From positions 2,356,001-2,420,000 of the forward strand of contig NZ_AP036014.1 in the NCBI RefSeq assembly GCF_003402415.2: a DNA stretch of 64,000 bases, read 5' to 3'. The stretch is from Cupidesulfovibrio sp000226255 (GTDB lineage Bacteria; Desulfobacterota; Desulfovibrionia; Desulfovibrionales; Desulfovibrionaceae). How positions within the stretch are numbered: the first letter of the stretch is position 1; each line of letters opens with the position of its first letter. Both the position numbers and the translations under genes were made by a program. Under the pieces are notes generated by a model. The model saw only the letters and a program-made list of their open reading frames with translations. It was not told the origin of the DNA and ran no database searches. Positions 1-8,467 of this stretch are shown here, one piece after another.

Positions 1-297
1 TTCATGGTCTTTCACCCTGCGTGGAGCTACTTCGCCCACAACTACAACCTGCGCGAGGTCGCCATTGAAGTGGAAGGCCGCGAACCGGGCCCCAGGCAAT
101 TGACCCGCATCGTGGAGTTCGCAAAGAAAGAGAAGATCGAAGCCATCTTCGTCCAGCCGCAATTCTCGAAGCGCGGCGCGGAAACCATTGCCCGCAACGT
201 GGGGGCCACGCTCATAGAGGCCGACCCGCTGGCCGAAGACTGGGCCGCCAACATCCGCCGCGTGGCCGAGGCCATGGCCAAAACCCTGAACAAGTAG
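1..297 (+). CDS. znuA: Zinc ABC transporter substrate-binding protein, C-terminal part (5' end outside window)
   Basis: This is the last ~98 codons of a periplasmic metal-binding protein of the ZnuA/cluster A-1 family; the reading frame is open to the first base, so the gene starts upstream. The visible part has the family's C-terminal lobe: a HPAWSYFA segment (the His is a usual metal ligand), an Ile-Glu-rich strand pair, and a segment ending in an Asp-Pro-Leu motif near the C-terminus. It would deliver Zn(II) to the ZnuB permease. The stop lies 6 bases before znuC, which supports one operon znuA-znuC-znuB-zur. A manganese-specific relative is possible; the zur-like neighbour favours zinc. 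Confidence 0.85.
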   Translation, partial: FMVFHPAWSYFAHNYNLREVAIEVEGREPGPRQLTRIVEFAKKEKIEAIFVQPQFSKRGAETIARNVGATLIEADPLAEDWAANIRRVAEAMAKTLNK

Positions 298-303
298 ACA
301 CGC

Positions 304-1257
304 ATGCACATGCCCGTCAGCGCGCCCGCCACGCCGGGCGCACCGCATACACCGCACGAACCGGTCATCGCCGTGCGCGACCTGTGCTTCGCCTACGGCG
401 ATGAACCGGTGCTGGACCACGTGGACCTTACCGTGGAGCGCGGCGAATTCCTGGCCGTGCTCGGTCCCAACGGCGGCGGCAAGACCACCCTGCTCAAGCT
501 GCTGCTGGGCCTGCTGCCCCCGCGTTCCGGCAGCGTGACGCTGTTCGGCGGCGCGCCGCAAGCGGCGTTGCCGCGCATCGGCTACGTGCCGCAGTATTCC
601 ACGGCCCGGCTGGACTTTCCCGTCACCGTGCTGGACGTGGTGCTGATGGGCCTTGCGGGCACCCGGCGCGGGCTGCTGGGCCGCCACTGGTCGCGCAATG
701 CGGCGTCCATCGACCGCGCGCGCGAGGCGCTGGACCAGGTGGGCCTTTCCGGCATGGAAAAGCGCATGGTGGGCGAGCTTTCCGGCGGGCAGCGCCAGCG
801 GGCCGTGGTGGCCCGCGCCCTTATGGCCCAGCCGGAACTGCTGCTGCTGGACGAGCCCACCGCGTCCATCGACCCGCAGGGCTCGTTCTGCTTCTTCGAA
901 TTCCTGGGCACCCTGCGCGGCCCGCACACCCTGGTGGTGGTCAGCCACGACCTGTCCATCGCCACGTCCACCTTTTCCAACGTGGCCTTCGTCAACCGCA
1001 CCCTGGTCCACAGCCGGGGCGCGGGGCTGACGCCGGAGATGCTCAGCATGCTCTACGGCCACCACGAGAAGACCTGCCCCATGGGGGCGTTCATCTCTTC
1101 CGTGTCCGGGCTGTTCCCGGTGCTGCCCAAGGCGGAAGACCTGCCCCCCGGCACCCTCGCGGCTGGCACCCCGTCCGATACGACGCGGACTCCGGCGCAC
1201 GGCCAGTCCGCCCCGGCGGCCTCCGCCGCCACCCCTCATCCCGGCAAGGACGCCTGA
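304..1257 (+). CDS. znuC: Zinc ABC transporter ATP-binding protein
   Basis: Cytoplasmic ATPase that powers zinc import through ZnuB. Walker A is GPNGGGKT at residues 54-61, the ABC signature LSGGQ is at 159-163, and the Walker B/DEP box lies around 180-186, followed by the H-loop segment VVSHD. At 317 residues it is longer than a typical 250-residue ZnuC; the surplus is a Pro/Ala/Thr-rich C-terminal tail of about 40 residues and a short N-terminal lead of similar composition. No strong ribosome-binding site precedes the ATG; a second ATG two codons on is an alternative start. Its stop codon overlaps the znuB start (TGATG), so the two are translationally coupled. Confidence 0.93.
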   Translation: MHMPVSAPATPGAPHTPHEPVIAVRDLCFAYGDEPVLDHVDLTVERGEFLAVLGPNGGGKTTLLKLLLGLLPPRSGSVTLFGGAPQAALPRIGYVPQYSTARLDFPVTVLDVVLMGLAGTRRGLLGRHWSRNAASIDRAREALDQVGLSGMEKRMVGELSGGQRQRAVVARALMAQPELLLLDEPTASIDPQGSFCFFEFLGTLRGPHTLVVVSHDLSIATSTFSNVAFVNRTLVHSRGAGLTPEMLSMLYGHHEKTCPMGAFISSVSGLFPVLPKAEDLPPGTLAAGTPSDTTRTPAHGQSAPAASAATPHPGKDA

Positions 1258-2081
1258 TGCTCGACGCGCTCTCCTACGACTTCATGCAGCAGGCCCTGGC
1301 CGCGTCGCTGCTGGCCAGCATCGCCTGCGGGGTCATCGGCACCCTGGTGGTGGTGAACCGGCTGGTGTTTCTGGCGGGCGGGGTGTCGCACGCGGCCTAT
1401 GGCGGCGTGGGACTGGCCTTTCATTACGGCTGGCCGGTCTTGCCCAGCGCCATCGGCTTTTCCGTGGCCTCGTCCATGCTCATGGCCGGGGTGGCCCTGA
1501 AACGGCCCGAAAAGTCCGACACGGCCATCGGCGTGCTGTGGGCGGCGGGCATGGCCTTCGGCATCATCCTCATAGACCTCACCCCCGGCTACAAGGCCGA
1601 CCTGATGAGCTTTCTGTTCGGGTCCATCCTGGCAGTGCCGGTCACCGACCTGTACCTGATGGCCGCGCTGGACGCCGCCCTGCTGGCCGTGGTGGCCCTG
1701 TGCCACCAGACCCTGCTGGTGACGTCCTTCGACCGCGAATTCGCCGAGGCGCGCGGCCTGCCGGTGCGCACCGCGCACTACCTGGTGGTGGGCATGACGG
1801 CGGTGGGCGTGGTGATGCTGATCCGCGTGGTGGGCCTTGTGCTGGTCATGGCCCTGCTGACCATCCCGCCGTTCATCGCGGCGCGCACGGCCCGCTCGCT
1901 GCCGTCCATGATGGCCGCCGCCACCGCGTGGAGCACCGTGTTCTGCGTGGGCGGGCTGGCTCTGGCCTACCGCTGGGACGTGACCTCGGGCGCGGCCATC
2001 ATCGCCGTGGCCTCGGCCGGGTTCATGGCCGTGTCCGGCGCGGGCGCGCTGCGCCGAATCATGGCCCGCAAGACCGCCTGA
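1257..2081 (+). CDS. znuB: Zinc ABC transporter permease
   Basis: A 274-residue polytopic inner-membrane protein of the ABC-3 family (ZnuB/MntB type). It has about eight hydrophobic segments. The conserved GGVSHAAYGGVGLAF stretch near residue 40 and the region around RVVGLVLVMALLTIPPFIAAR in the C-terminal half match the family's coupling and transmembrane motifs. The start ATG overlaps the znuC stop by one base. Length and topology are normal for the family. It forms the channel for Zn(II) released by ZnuA. Confidence 0.93.
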   Translation: MLDALSYDFMQQALAASLLASIACGVIGTLVVVNRLVFLAGGVSHAAYGGVGLAFHYGWPVLPSAIGFSVASSMLMAGVALKRPEKSDTAIGVLWAAGMAFGIILIDLTPGYKADLMSFLFGSILAVPVTDLYLMAALDAALLAVVALCHQTLLVTSFDREFAEARGLPVRTAHYLVVGMTAVGVVMLIRVVGLVLVMALLTIPPFIAARTARSLPSMMAAATAWSTVFCVGGLALAYRWDVTSGAAIIAVASAGFMAVSGAGALRRIMARKTA

Positions 2082-2102
2082 CGGCGCAAGCCAAGGATTT
2101 TC

Positions 2103-2570
2103 ATGACCGACACCACCCAACACCGCGCCTCCATCCCGCACTCCCCTGCCGAACCCGACGCCCGCGCCCGTCTGGAACACGCTGGGCTGGAAGCCACCCC
2201 TCGCCGGATCGCCGTGCTGGAGGCCTTGGCCGCCCTACCCCATGCACCCGCCGCGCAGGAACTGCTGGATGCGGTGCGCCGCACCACCCGCATGGACAAG
2301 GTGACCCTGTACCGCACCCTGGACCTGCTGGTGGAGGCGGGCATCCTGCAACGCCACAGCGGGGCCGACGGCGCCTTCCGGCACTGTATGGCCCCGGCGG
2401 GGGGAAACGCGCCGCACGGCCATTTCCAGTGCACCCGCTGCGGGGTGATGACCTGCCTGCCCCCACTGCCCGCAACGCTGGACGCCGCAGCCCTGCTGCC
2501 CGCCGGAGTCACTGTCGAACACGTGGAAGTGCGCCTGGACGGGGTGTGCGGGCGGTGCAGCAAAAGCTGA
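2103..2570 (+). CDS. zur: Fur-family zinc-responsive regulator (Zur-like)
   Basis: 155-residue Fur-superfamily repressor. The N-terminal winged helix contains ATPRRIAVLEAL and the recognition-helix segment DKVTLYRTLDLL (residues 65-76). The dimerisation half has HGHFQCTRC with C110/C113 and a second pair C149/C152, the four-cysteine structural zinc site of the family. It lies 21 bases after znuB on the same strand with an AAGGA ribosome-binding site, and position at the end of znuACB is typical of Zur. By family it would repress zinc-uptake genes when zinc is replete. Fur or PerR specificity cannot be excluded from sequence, but genomic context makes Zur the best call. Confidence 0.87.
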   Translation: MTDTTQHRASIPHSPAEPDARARLEHAGLEATPRRIAVLEALAALPHAPAAQELLDAVRRTTRMDKVTLYRTLDLLVEAGILQRHSGADGAFRHCMAPAGGNAPHGHFQCTRCGVMTCLPPLPATLDAAALLPAGVTVEHVEVRLDGVCGRCSKS

Positions 2571-2602
2571 TTCCGTTCAGGCGAACTTTCCTGCCCCCCA
2601 CA

Positions 2603-2654
2603 CGGCGCAAGGGCCGGACACCCGGAACCATCCGGATGCCCGGCCCTTGCGCCG
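2603..2654. terminator. Convergent (bidirectional) terminator hairpin
   Basis: Two perfectly complementary 15-base arms (2603-2617 and 2640-2654) with a 22-base loop that itself holds a small CCGGa/tCCGG pair. It lies 33 bases after the zur stop, between zur (plus) and hydB (minus). There is no clear U-tract on either side, so termination may depend on the very long GC stem alone. Confidence 0.6.
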
Positions 2655-2811
2655 TCCTGCATCTGCATCTTCCCTTCGTTCCGTGACCTCGCCCTTGGTG
2701 TCAGGGGTTGCTCCCCTCGTCGCAGGCGGGCCGTCGGATCATGCACGGTCACGGGACAATGCCCGTATCAGGACGCCGTGTCTGGCACCGCGTCTGGGCG
2801 GCCCCGTGCCG

Positions 2812-3186
2812 TTATTCGTAGGGGTAGGTGTTGCCCTCGAATTCCTTGGCGCGCGGATTGGGGTAGGCCCCTTGCGCCTTCATGCGTTCGATGGCCTTGG
2901 AGCGGTCCACCCAGTGGGTGTGCAGCAACTGCTCGGCCTTGTGGCTCATGGGCTTTTCCAGGAAGTCCGCGTACAGCTTCTGCACCTGCACGTTGTCCTG
3001 CGAGGCGCGCACCGGGAACTTGGCGTCCGCCCCGTACACCCCGCTGATGCGGTCCATCATGTAGTCCTTCAGCTGCTTGGCGGCGGCCACGGCCTTGCCG
3101 GTCATGCGAATGCTGATCAGGGCGCCGCCGGTGACGACGCAAGCGGCCTTCAGAAAGCCGCGCCGGGTAAGGTTGACGATCTGCAT
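2812..3186 (-). CDS. hydB: Periplasmic [FeFe] hydrogenase small subunit
   Basis: 124-residue small subunit of the soluble periplasmic [FeFe] hydrogenase. The N-terminus is a twin-arginine signal (LTRRGFLKAA, then a hydrophobic Ala/Val/Ile stretch), which exports the folded heterodimer because the large subunit has no signal of its own. After cleavage the remaining ~90 residues form the belt of helices that wraps the large subunit. The start is set by an AGGAGG site 5 bases before the ATG; the longer reading frame upstream is shadow sequence of hydA. It follows hydA by 11 bases and ends the cluster. Length equals that of the D. vulgaris protein within a residue or two. Confidence 0.95.
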   Translation of the reverse strand: MQIVNLTRRGFLKAACVVTGGALISIRMTGKAVAAAKQLKDYMMDRISGVYGADAKFPVRASQDNVQVQKLYADFLEKPMSHKAEQLLHTHWVDRSKAIERMKAQGAYPNPRAKEFEGNTYPYE

Positions 3187-3197
3187 GGTGGTTCCTC

Positions 3198-4463
3198 CTA
3201 TGCCCGGCTGGCGCTGGCCATGGCCAGGCGCTTCTTCAGGCCCGCGTACATCTGGGTCACCCTGCGGTCGGCGGCTTCGAGCACGCCGGGCATCACCGGC
3301 TGGCCGCCGCCGCACACGCAACCGCCGGGGCAGGCCATGAACTCGATGAAGTGCCACGGGGCCTTGCCCGCCTTCACCAGTTCGCACACGTCATGGAAGC
3401 GCTTGGCACCGTGCACCACGGCCACCTTCACGTCCACGCCGCCCACGTTCACCGTGGCTTCCTTCACGCCCTGCAACCCGCGCACGCCCTTGAAGTCCAG
3501 GCTTTCCGGCTTCTTGCCGGTGACGGCCTGGTAGGCGTAGCGCAGCGCCGCTTCCATGACGCCGCCGGTGACGCCGAACAGTGTCGCGCCGCCGGTGGAT
3601 TCGCCCATCAGGGTGTCGCGCTTGCCGTCGGGCAGCTTGGTGAAGTCGATCTTGGCCTTCTTGATCATGTACGCCAGTTCGCGGGTGTCGATGGTGGCGT
3701 CGATGTCCTTGTGACCGCTGTCCCACAGCTGCGGGCGCATGCCTTCGTACTTCTTGGCGGTGCACGGCATGATGGACACGGTGTACACCTTGGCCCGGTC
3801 GTACTTCATGCGGTCCGCGCCGTAGGTCTTGGCCAGCGTGCCCAGCATGCCGATGGGCGACTTGCACGATGACATGTGCGGGAACAGCTCCGGGTACAGC
3901 GATTCCACGTACTTGTGCCAGCCGGGGCAGCACGAGGTGAACTGGGGCAGCGGCTTGTCCAGTTTCTTGGTCAGGCGCTGCACGAATTCGGTGCCTTCTT
4001 CCCAGATGGTCACGTCGGCGGTGAATTCATTGTCCCAGCAGTGGTCGAAGCCCAGTTCCTTGAGCGCCGAGAACATCTTGCCGGTGGTCACGGTGCCCAC
4101 GGGCAGGCCGAAGGCGTCGCCCAGGGCGTAGCGCACGGCGGGCGCGGGCATGGCGATGACCTTGACGTCCTTGGCCTTGATCTGCTTCTCGATCTCGGTC
4201 ACCCATGACTGCGCTTCGTAGATGGCGCCCACGGGGCAGTGGGTCAGACACTGGCCGCAGTTGACGCACAGTTCCTCGTGGGGGATCTTGTGCGCGTCGC
4301 CCGTGTCGCCGAAGATGGCGCCCGTGGGGCAGTACTGCTGGCAGGTGTCGCACCCGATGCACTTCGACTCATCGATCTGGATGAAGAAGAGCTTGTCGGG
4401 ATCGGCCTTGGGGTCTGGAGCGTGATCTTCGTAGAAGATCTTCTCCATTTCGATACGGCTCAT
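3198..4463 (-). CDS. hydA: Periplasmic [FeFe] hydrogenase large (catalytic) subunit
   Basis: 421-residue catalytic subunit, the length of the crystallised D. desulfuricans/D. vulgaris enzyme. Two ferredoxin-type [4Fe-4S] clusters are bound by C35/C38/C41/C45 and C66/C69/C72/C76. The H-cluster motifs are all present: TSCCPGW (C178, the proton-relay cysteine, and C179), MPCTAKKYE (C234) and MACPGGCVCGGG near residue 378. It interconverts H2 and protons, passing electrons to periplasmic cytochrome c3. The ATG at 4463 is preferred because AGGAGA sits 7 bases upstream; a GTG two codons earlier would be too close. Exported together with HydB through Tat. A 124-base gap separates it from hydF, so it could have its own promoter, but none is obvious. 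Confidence 0.98.
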   Translation of the reverse strand: MSRIEMEKIFYEDHAPDPKADPDKLFFIQIDESKCIGCDTCQQYCPTGAIFGDTGDAHKIPHEELCVNCGQCLTHCPVGAIYEAQSWVTEIEKQIKAKDVKVIAMPAPAVRYALGDAFGLPVGTVTTGKMFSALKELGFDHCWDNEFTADVTIWEEGTEFVQRLTKKLDKPLPQFTSCCPGWHKYVESLYPELFPHMSSCKSPIGMLGTLAKTYGADRMKYDRAKVYTVSIMPCTAKKYEGMRPQLWDSGHKDIDATIDTRELAYMIKKAKIDFTKLPDGKRDTLMGESTGGATLFGVTGGVMEAALRYAYQAVTGKKPESLDFKGVRGLQGVKEATVNVGGVDVKVAVVHGAKRFHDVCELVKAGKAPWHFIEFMACPGGCVCGGGQPVMPGVLEAADRRVTQMYAGLKKRLAMASASRA

Positions 4464-4587
4464 CTGCACGTCTCCTGTGGTTGAAGGTTGCGATCACGTC
4501 GTTGGCACCCGCGACGCCGTCCGAACACCTCCTTGTCCCGCGCCGCCTTGTGCCGGTCCGACACCGCCCGCCGCCACCGGAGTGGCG

Positions 4588-5838
4588 TCAGGCGCCCTTC
4601 GCCGCCGCGCGGAAGGCGTCCAGCGCCGCCGGGAAGGGTCCCAGCGCGCGGGGCAGTACCCCTTGCGTCAGCGAAATGGCCAGCCCGTAGTTGGTCATGG
4701 GCACCCCCGCCCGCCGCGCCGCGCGCAGCCGGGCCAGCATGTTGCCCCGGTTGATGACGCAGCCGCCGCAATGCACCACCAGCGCATAGGCGGCCATGTC
4801 CTCGGAAAGCTCCTTGCCCGCCGCGACGTCGATTTCGATGTCTCCGCCCGCGTACTGGCGCAGCCAGCGGGGAATCTTCACCCGGCCTATGTCGTCGGCC
4901 AGGGGGTGGTGGGTGCAGGCCTCGGCTATCAGCACCCGGTCGCCGGGCCCCAGCTGTTCGATGGCCGCCGCGCCACGCGCCAGTTCCACCAGGTCGCCCT
5001 TCAGCCGGGCCATCAGGATGGAAAAGGTGGTCAGGGGCACGCCGGGGGGGGTATCCGCCGCCGCCTTCAGCACCACCTGCGAGTCGCACACCACAAGGTC
5101 CGGCGGCGCGGAAAGGCGCTCCAGCGCGGCGCGCAGTTCGCGTTCCTTGACCACCAGGCACATCTGGTCGCCGTCCAGCAGGTCGCGGATGGCCTGCACC
5201 TGCGGCAGGATCAGCCGCCCCTTTGGCGCGCCGAGGTCGATGGGAACCACCAGCACCACAAGGCCCCCCGGCGGCACCAGATCGGACAGCATGTGCGGCT
5301 GGGCGATGGCGTGTTCCGGGGCCAGCATGGCGATGCGCTCGCGCACGGCGTCCAGCCCCTGCCCCAGCAGGGCCGAGGCCGCCACCACGGCAATGCCGCG
5401 CCGGGCCAGCGCATCACGCACGGTCACGGGCAACTGGCCGCCGGGCGTGCCGTCCGCAAGGTCCGCCTTGTTGGCCACCACCAAGTACGGCAGCTTGCGC
5501 GCGGCGAATGCCGCCTCCAGCGCCTCCTCGTCGCGGCCCCACGCCCCGTCGGTGACCAGCAGGGCCACGTCGGTGCGGTCCAGCGCCCGTTCCGAGCGTT
5601 CGCGGCGCAGCGCGCCCAGCGCGCCCTCGTCGTCGATGCCCGCCGTGTCGATGAACACCACCGGGCCCACCGGGTCCAGTTCCAGCGTCTTTTCCACGGG
5701 GTCGGTGGTGGTGCCCGGCGTGTCCGAAACGATGGACGCGCCCTGCCCCACCAGCCCGTTCAGCAGCGACGACTTGCCGACGTTGCGGCGTCCGTAGATG
5801 CCGATGTGCAGCCGCAGCCCCCTGGGGGTATCCTGCAT
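4588..5838 (-). CDS. hydF: [FeFe] hydrogenase maturation GTPase HydF
   Basis: 416-residue scaffold GTPase on which the 2Fe precursor of the H-cluster is assembled before transfer to HydA. The N-terminal G domain has the P-loop GRRNVGKSS at 16-24, DTPGTTTDP (switch region), DTAG and NKAD. The C-terminal domain carries the [4Fe-4S] ligands as CxH (C308, H310) and HCxxC (H356, C357, C360). A strong AAGGAG site supports the ATG at 5838. The start lies 79 bases inside the end of hydE in another frame. The three maturases HydE, HydF and HydG are all in this cluster. Confidence 0.95.
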   Translation of the reverse strand: MQDTPRGLRLHIGIYGRRNVGKSSLLNGLVGQGASIVSDTPGTTTDPVEKTLELDPVGPVVFIDTAGIDDEGALGALRRERSERALDRTDVALLVTDGAWGRDEEALEAAFAARKLPYLVVANKADLADGTPGGQLPVTVRDALARRGIAVVAASALLGQGLDAVRERIAMLAPEHAIAQPHMLSDLVPPGGLVVLVVPIDLGAPKGRLILPQVQAIRDLLDGDQMCLVVKERELRAALERLSAPPDLVVCDSQVVLKAAADTPPGVPLTTFSILMARLKGDLVELARGAAAIEQLGPGDRVLIAEACTHHPLADDIGRVKIPRWLRQYAGGDIEIDVAAGKELSEDMAAYALVVHCGGCVINRGNMLARLRAARRAGVPMTNYGLAISLTQGVLPRALGPFPAALDAFRAAAKGA

Positions 5839-6803
5839 GCCCTTGCTCCTTGCGCCGGTGCGGGCACGCGCCCGGCCCGGCGGATGGTGTCCAGCGCGTC
5901 GTCCATGTCCACGCGCCGCTTGTGGTCGTAGATGTGGTAGTCCGCCCGGCGGGCGGCGGGGGTAAAGCCCGGCATCAACACGTTGCCGCCCGCGCGCAGC
6001 CCGGCCAGTTGCCCGTCTGCCGGGTCCAGGGTGGCCAGGGCGGTGGTTGCGGGCAGGTTCAGGCCGGGCCGGGCGATGCGCAAGGCGGCCATGCAGCGCA
6101 GGGTCAGTTCCACCGGGCCGTGCGCCGTCCCCGCCAAAGGGGTTGCACTGTTGGGCACGAAGGGACCGGCCCCGCACATGTCCGCCGCCAGCTCGCACAC
6201 CAGCAGCACGTCGTCGGCCAGCGATTCGGGCCGCTGCCCCGGCACCCCTACGATGAACCCGCTGCCCACCTCGTAGCCTGCGTCGCGCAGGCGGCGCAGG
6301 GCCGCAAGCCGCTGGGCCAACGTCTTGCCGGGATGCAGGCGGGCATACAGGGCGGCATCCGCCGTCTCGTGCTTCATCAGAAAGCGGTCCGCCCCGGCGG
6401 AACGCCACAGGGCATAGTCCCGCGCCGGGCGTTCGCCCACGCTCAAGGTGACGGCAAGGCCCAGCCGGGACTTCACCGCTTCCACCATGTCGGCAAGGTC
6501 GCGCGGGGGCATGCCGTAATCGTCGCCCGATTGCAGCACCACGGTGTCTGCTCCGGCTGCGGCAGCCTCGCCCGCCGCAGCCAGCACCTCCGGCAGGGTC
6601 AGCCGGTAGCGACGCGCCTGCGCGTTGTCGCGGCGCAGCCCGCAATATACGCAGTTGCGGATGCAATGATTGGAAAATTCCACGATGCCGCGCACGTGCA
6701 CCACGTCGCCCTTGGCCTCGCGGCGCACCGCATCGGCGCGGGCCGCAAGCTGGTCGAAGGGTGTTGCGAACAGCAGGCCGAGTATCTCGTCGCGATGCAT
6801 CAT
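5760..6803 (-). CDS. hydE: [FeFe] hydrogenase maturase HydE (radical SAM)
   Basis: 347-residue radical-SAM enzyme; the SAM cluster motif CxxxCxxC is C47/C51/C54. HydE converts the HydG-made Fe(CO)2(CN)-cysteine complex toward the diiron precursor. The body matches HydE to about residue 320 (YHIYDHKRRVDMDDALDTI), after which the frame runs through the first 79 bases of hydF, giving a Gly/Ser/Thr/Ala-rich tail that looks like an out-of-frame read of hydF. The start is an ATGATG doublet overlapping the stop of the lyase gene; 6800 is an equally possible start. Translational coupling to both neighbours is likely. Confidence 0.93.
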   Translation of the reverse strand: MMHRDEILGLLFATPFDQLAARADAVRREAKGDVVHVRGIVEFSNHCIRNCVYCGLRRDNAQARRYRLTLPEVLAAAGEAAAAGADTVVLQSGDDYGMPPRDLADMVEAVKSRLGLAVTLSVGERPARDYALWRSAGADRFLMKHETADAALYARLHPGKTLAQRLAALRRLRDAGYEVGSGFIVGVPGQRPESLADDVLLVCELAADMCGAGPFVPNSATPLAGTAHGPVELTLRCMAALRIARPGLNLPATTALATLDPADGQLAGLRAGGNVLMPGFTPAARRADYHIYDHKRRVDMDDALDTIRRAGRVPAPAQGARACRIPPGGCGCTSASTDAATSASRRC

Positions 6804-8467
6804 GGCCGCCCCCGGCCCTTGTCGCGGCCGTTTCCGGGGATGCCGGAAGGCGTCGCCCGGCCTTCTCCCGGGTCTCTTGGCCTTCCCAGGCGGGCCATGG
6901 CCTCCGGCGACAGCAGCGCGTCCAGCGCGGCCTCGTCCAGCAGGCCGGTGTACCGCGCCGCCTCGCGCAGGCCGCAGTCCCTCTCGCGCATGACGCCCAC
7001 CAGCCGGGTGGCCCCTTCGTAGCCCAGCACCGGCACCAGCGCGGTCACCGTGCCCCACGAATCGTCCACGTGGCGCGCGCAGGCCGCCGCGTCCGCCCGC
7101 ATGCCTTCCACGCAGCGGGTGCGGAACATGACGCAGGCGCGGGTGAGAATGGAAATGGTGTCCAGCAGCGCATCGGCCACCAGCGGCAGGAAGGCGTTCA
7201 GCTCCAGTTGCCCGGCCTGCGCGGCCATGGTCAGCGCCGCGTCGTTGCCCAGCGCGCGCATGGCCGCCTGGGCCACCGCCTCGCAGATCACCGGGTTGAC
7301 CTTGCCGGGCATCAGACTGGACCCGGCCTGCACGGCGGGCAGCGCCAGTTCGCCCAGGCCCCCGCGCGGACCGGAGGCCAGCAGCCGCAGGTCGGCGGAA
7401 ATCTTCAGCAGGTTCACCGCATGCGCCTTCAGGATGCCGGAAACCTCCACGAACACGTCGGCGTTCTGGGTGGCGTCCACAAGGTTCTCCGCGCGGGCAA
7501 GGCCAAGGCCGGCCACCTCGCGCAGCCGCTCCACCACCAGAAAGATGTAGTCGCGCGGGGCGGTGACGCCCGTGCCCACCGCCGTGCCGCCCAGATTGAC
7601 CACGCGCAGGCGCTCCTCGCACTTGAAGATGCGCCAGCGGTCGCGCGAAAGAGCTTCGGCCCAGGCGGAGCACTCCGCCCCCAGGGTCATGGGCACGGCG
7701 TCCTGCAACTGGGTGCGGCCCAGCTTGACCACCCCGGAGAAGTCGCGTTCACGGTCCTGAAAGGCGCGTTGCAGCGCGGCCACGGACCGCTCCAGTTCGC
7801 GCAGCCCGCGCATGGCCGCCACGCGCAGCGCCGTAGGAAAAACGTCGTTGGTGGACTGGTGCAGGTTGACGTGGTCCAGCGGGCGCACCAGCCGGTACGT
7901 GCCGCGCACGCCGCCCATGAATTCTTCCGCCCGGTTGGCCAGCACCTCGTTGACGTTCATGTTGGCAGAGGTGCCCGCCCCCCCTTGCAACGCATCGACC
8001 AGCACATGCGCGCCAAGATCGCCGTGCGTCATCTCGTCGCAGGCGGCGCACACGGCGTCGGCCACGCGCCGGTCAAGATAGCCAAGTTCGGCGTTGGCCC
8101 GCGCGCAGGATTTCTTGACCAGGGCAAGCGCCTCCACGAGTCCCGGGTGGAGGCGCCGCCCGGCAACGGCGAAGTTGTCCAGCGCCCGCAGGGTGTGGAT
8201 GCCGTGGTAGGCATCCGCGGGCACTGGCAACTCGCCCAGCAGGTCGTGTTCCGCGCGGACGGGTGCGTTCGCCGCGCGGGCACACCCCCCGCAGGTATTC
8301 GAGGGCAGGTCGGCCATGGCGTGCGTGCCGCCCGTGCCGCCCGTGCCGCCTCTGCCGCCCATGCCGGGAGTCCCGACAGTGGACGGCAGGACGGCGGCCG
8401 CGTCCGTTACGGACGGCACGTCCACCGTGTCCTGCCCCGCATGGGCGACGGGTTCAGCAGAAGACAT
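6800..8467 (-). CDS. aspA: Aspartate ammonia-lyase family protein in hydrogenase maturation cluster
   Basis: 555-residue member of the aspartase/fumarase superfamily. The family signature GSSLMPGKVNPV is intact, and the TSANMNVNEV and HQSTNDVFPTALRV blocks match aspartase/class II fumarase. The catalytic body starts near residue 70 (AEHDLLGELPVPADAYHG); the first ~70 residues are an extra, Gly/Thr-rich, low-complexity leader with a CGGC pair (C59, C62). An internal ATG at codon 51 could be the true start. It lies between hydG (14-base overlap) and hydE (ATGA overlap). aspA is known beside hydEFG in several anaerobes. Inference: it may release ammonium for the bridgehead amine of the H-cluster dithiolate. 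Fumarase activity is an alternative. Confidence 0.82.
   Translation of the reverse strand: MSSAEPVAHAGQDTVDVPSVTDAAAVLPSTVGTPGMGGRGGTGGTGGTHAMADLPSNTCGGCARAANAPVRAEHDLLGELPVPADAYHGIHTLRALDNFAVAGRRLHPGLVEALALVKKSCARANAELGYLDRRVADAVCAACDEMTHGDLGAHVLVDALQGGAGTSANMNVNEVLANRAEEFMGGVRGTYRLVRPLDHVNLHQSTNDVFPTALRVAAMRGLRELERSVAALQRAFQDRERDFSGVVKLGRTQLQDAVPMTLGAECSAWAEALSRDRWRIFKCEERLRVVNLGGTAVGTGVTAPRDYIFLVVERLREVAGLGLARAENLVDATQNADVFVEVSGILKAHAVNLLKISADLRLLASGPRGGLGELALPAVQAGSSLMPGKVNPVICEAVAQAAMRALGNDAALTMAAQAGQLELNAFLPLVADALLDTISILTRACVMFRTRCVEGMRADAAACARHVDDSWGTVTALVPVLGYEGATRLVGVMRERDCGLREAARYTGLLDEAALDALLSPEAMARLGRPRDPGEGRATPSGIPGNGRDKGRGRP

Noticed and set aside
4464..4587. A sigma-54 (-24/-12) promoter before hydA
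   Set aside because: No TGGCAC-N5-TTGC pattern with correct spacing is present in this gap.
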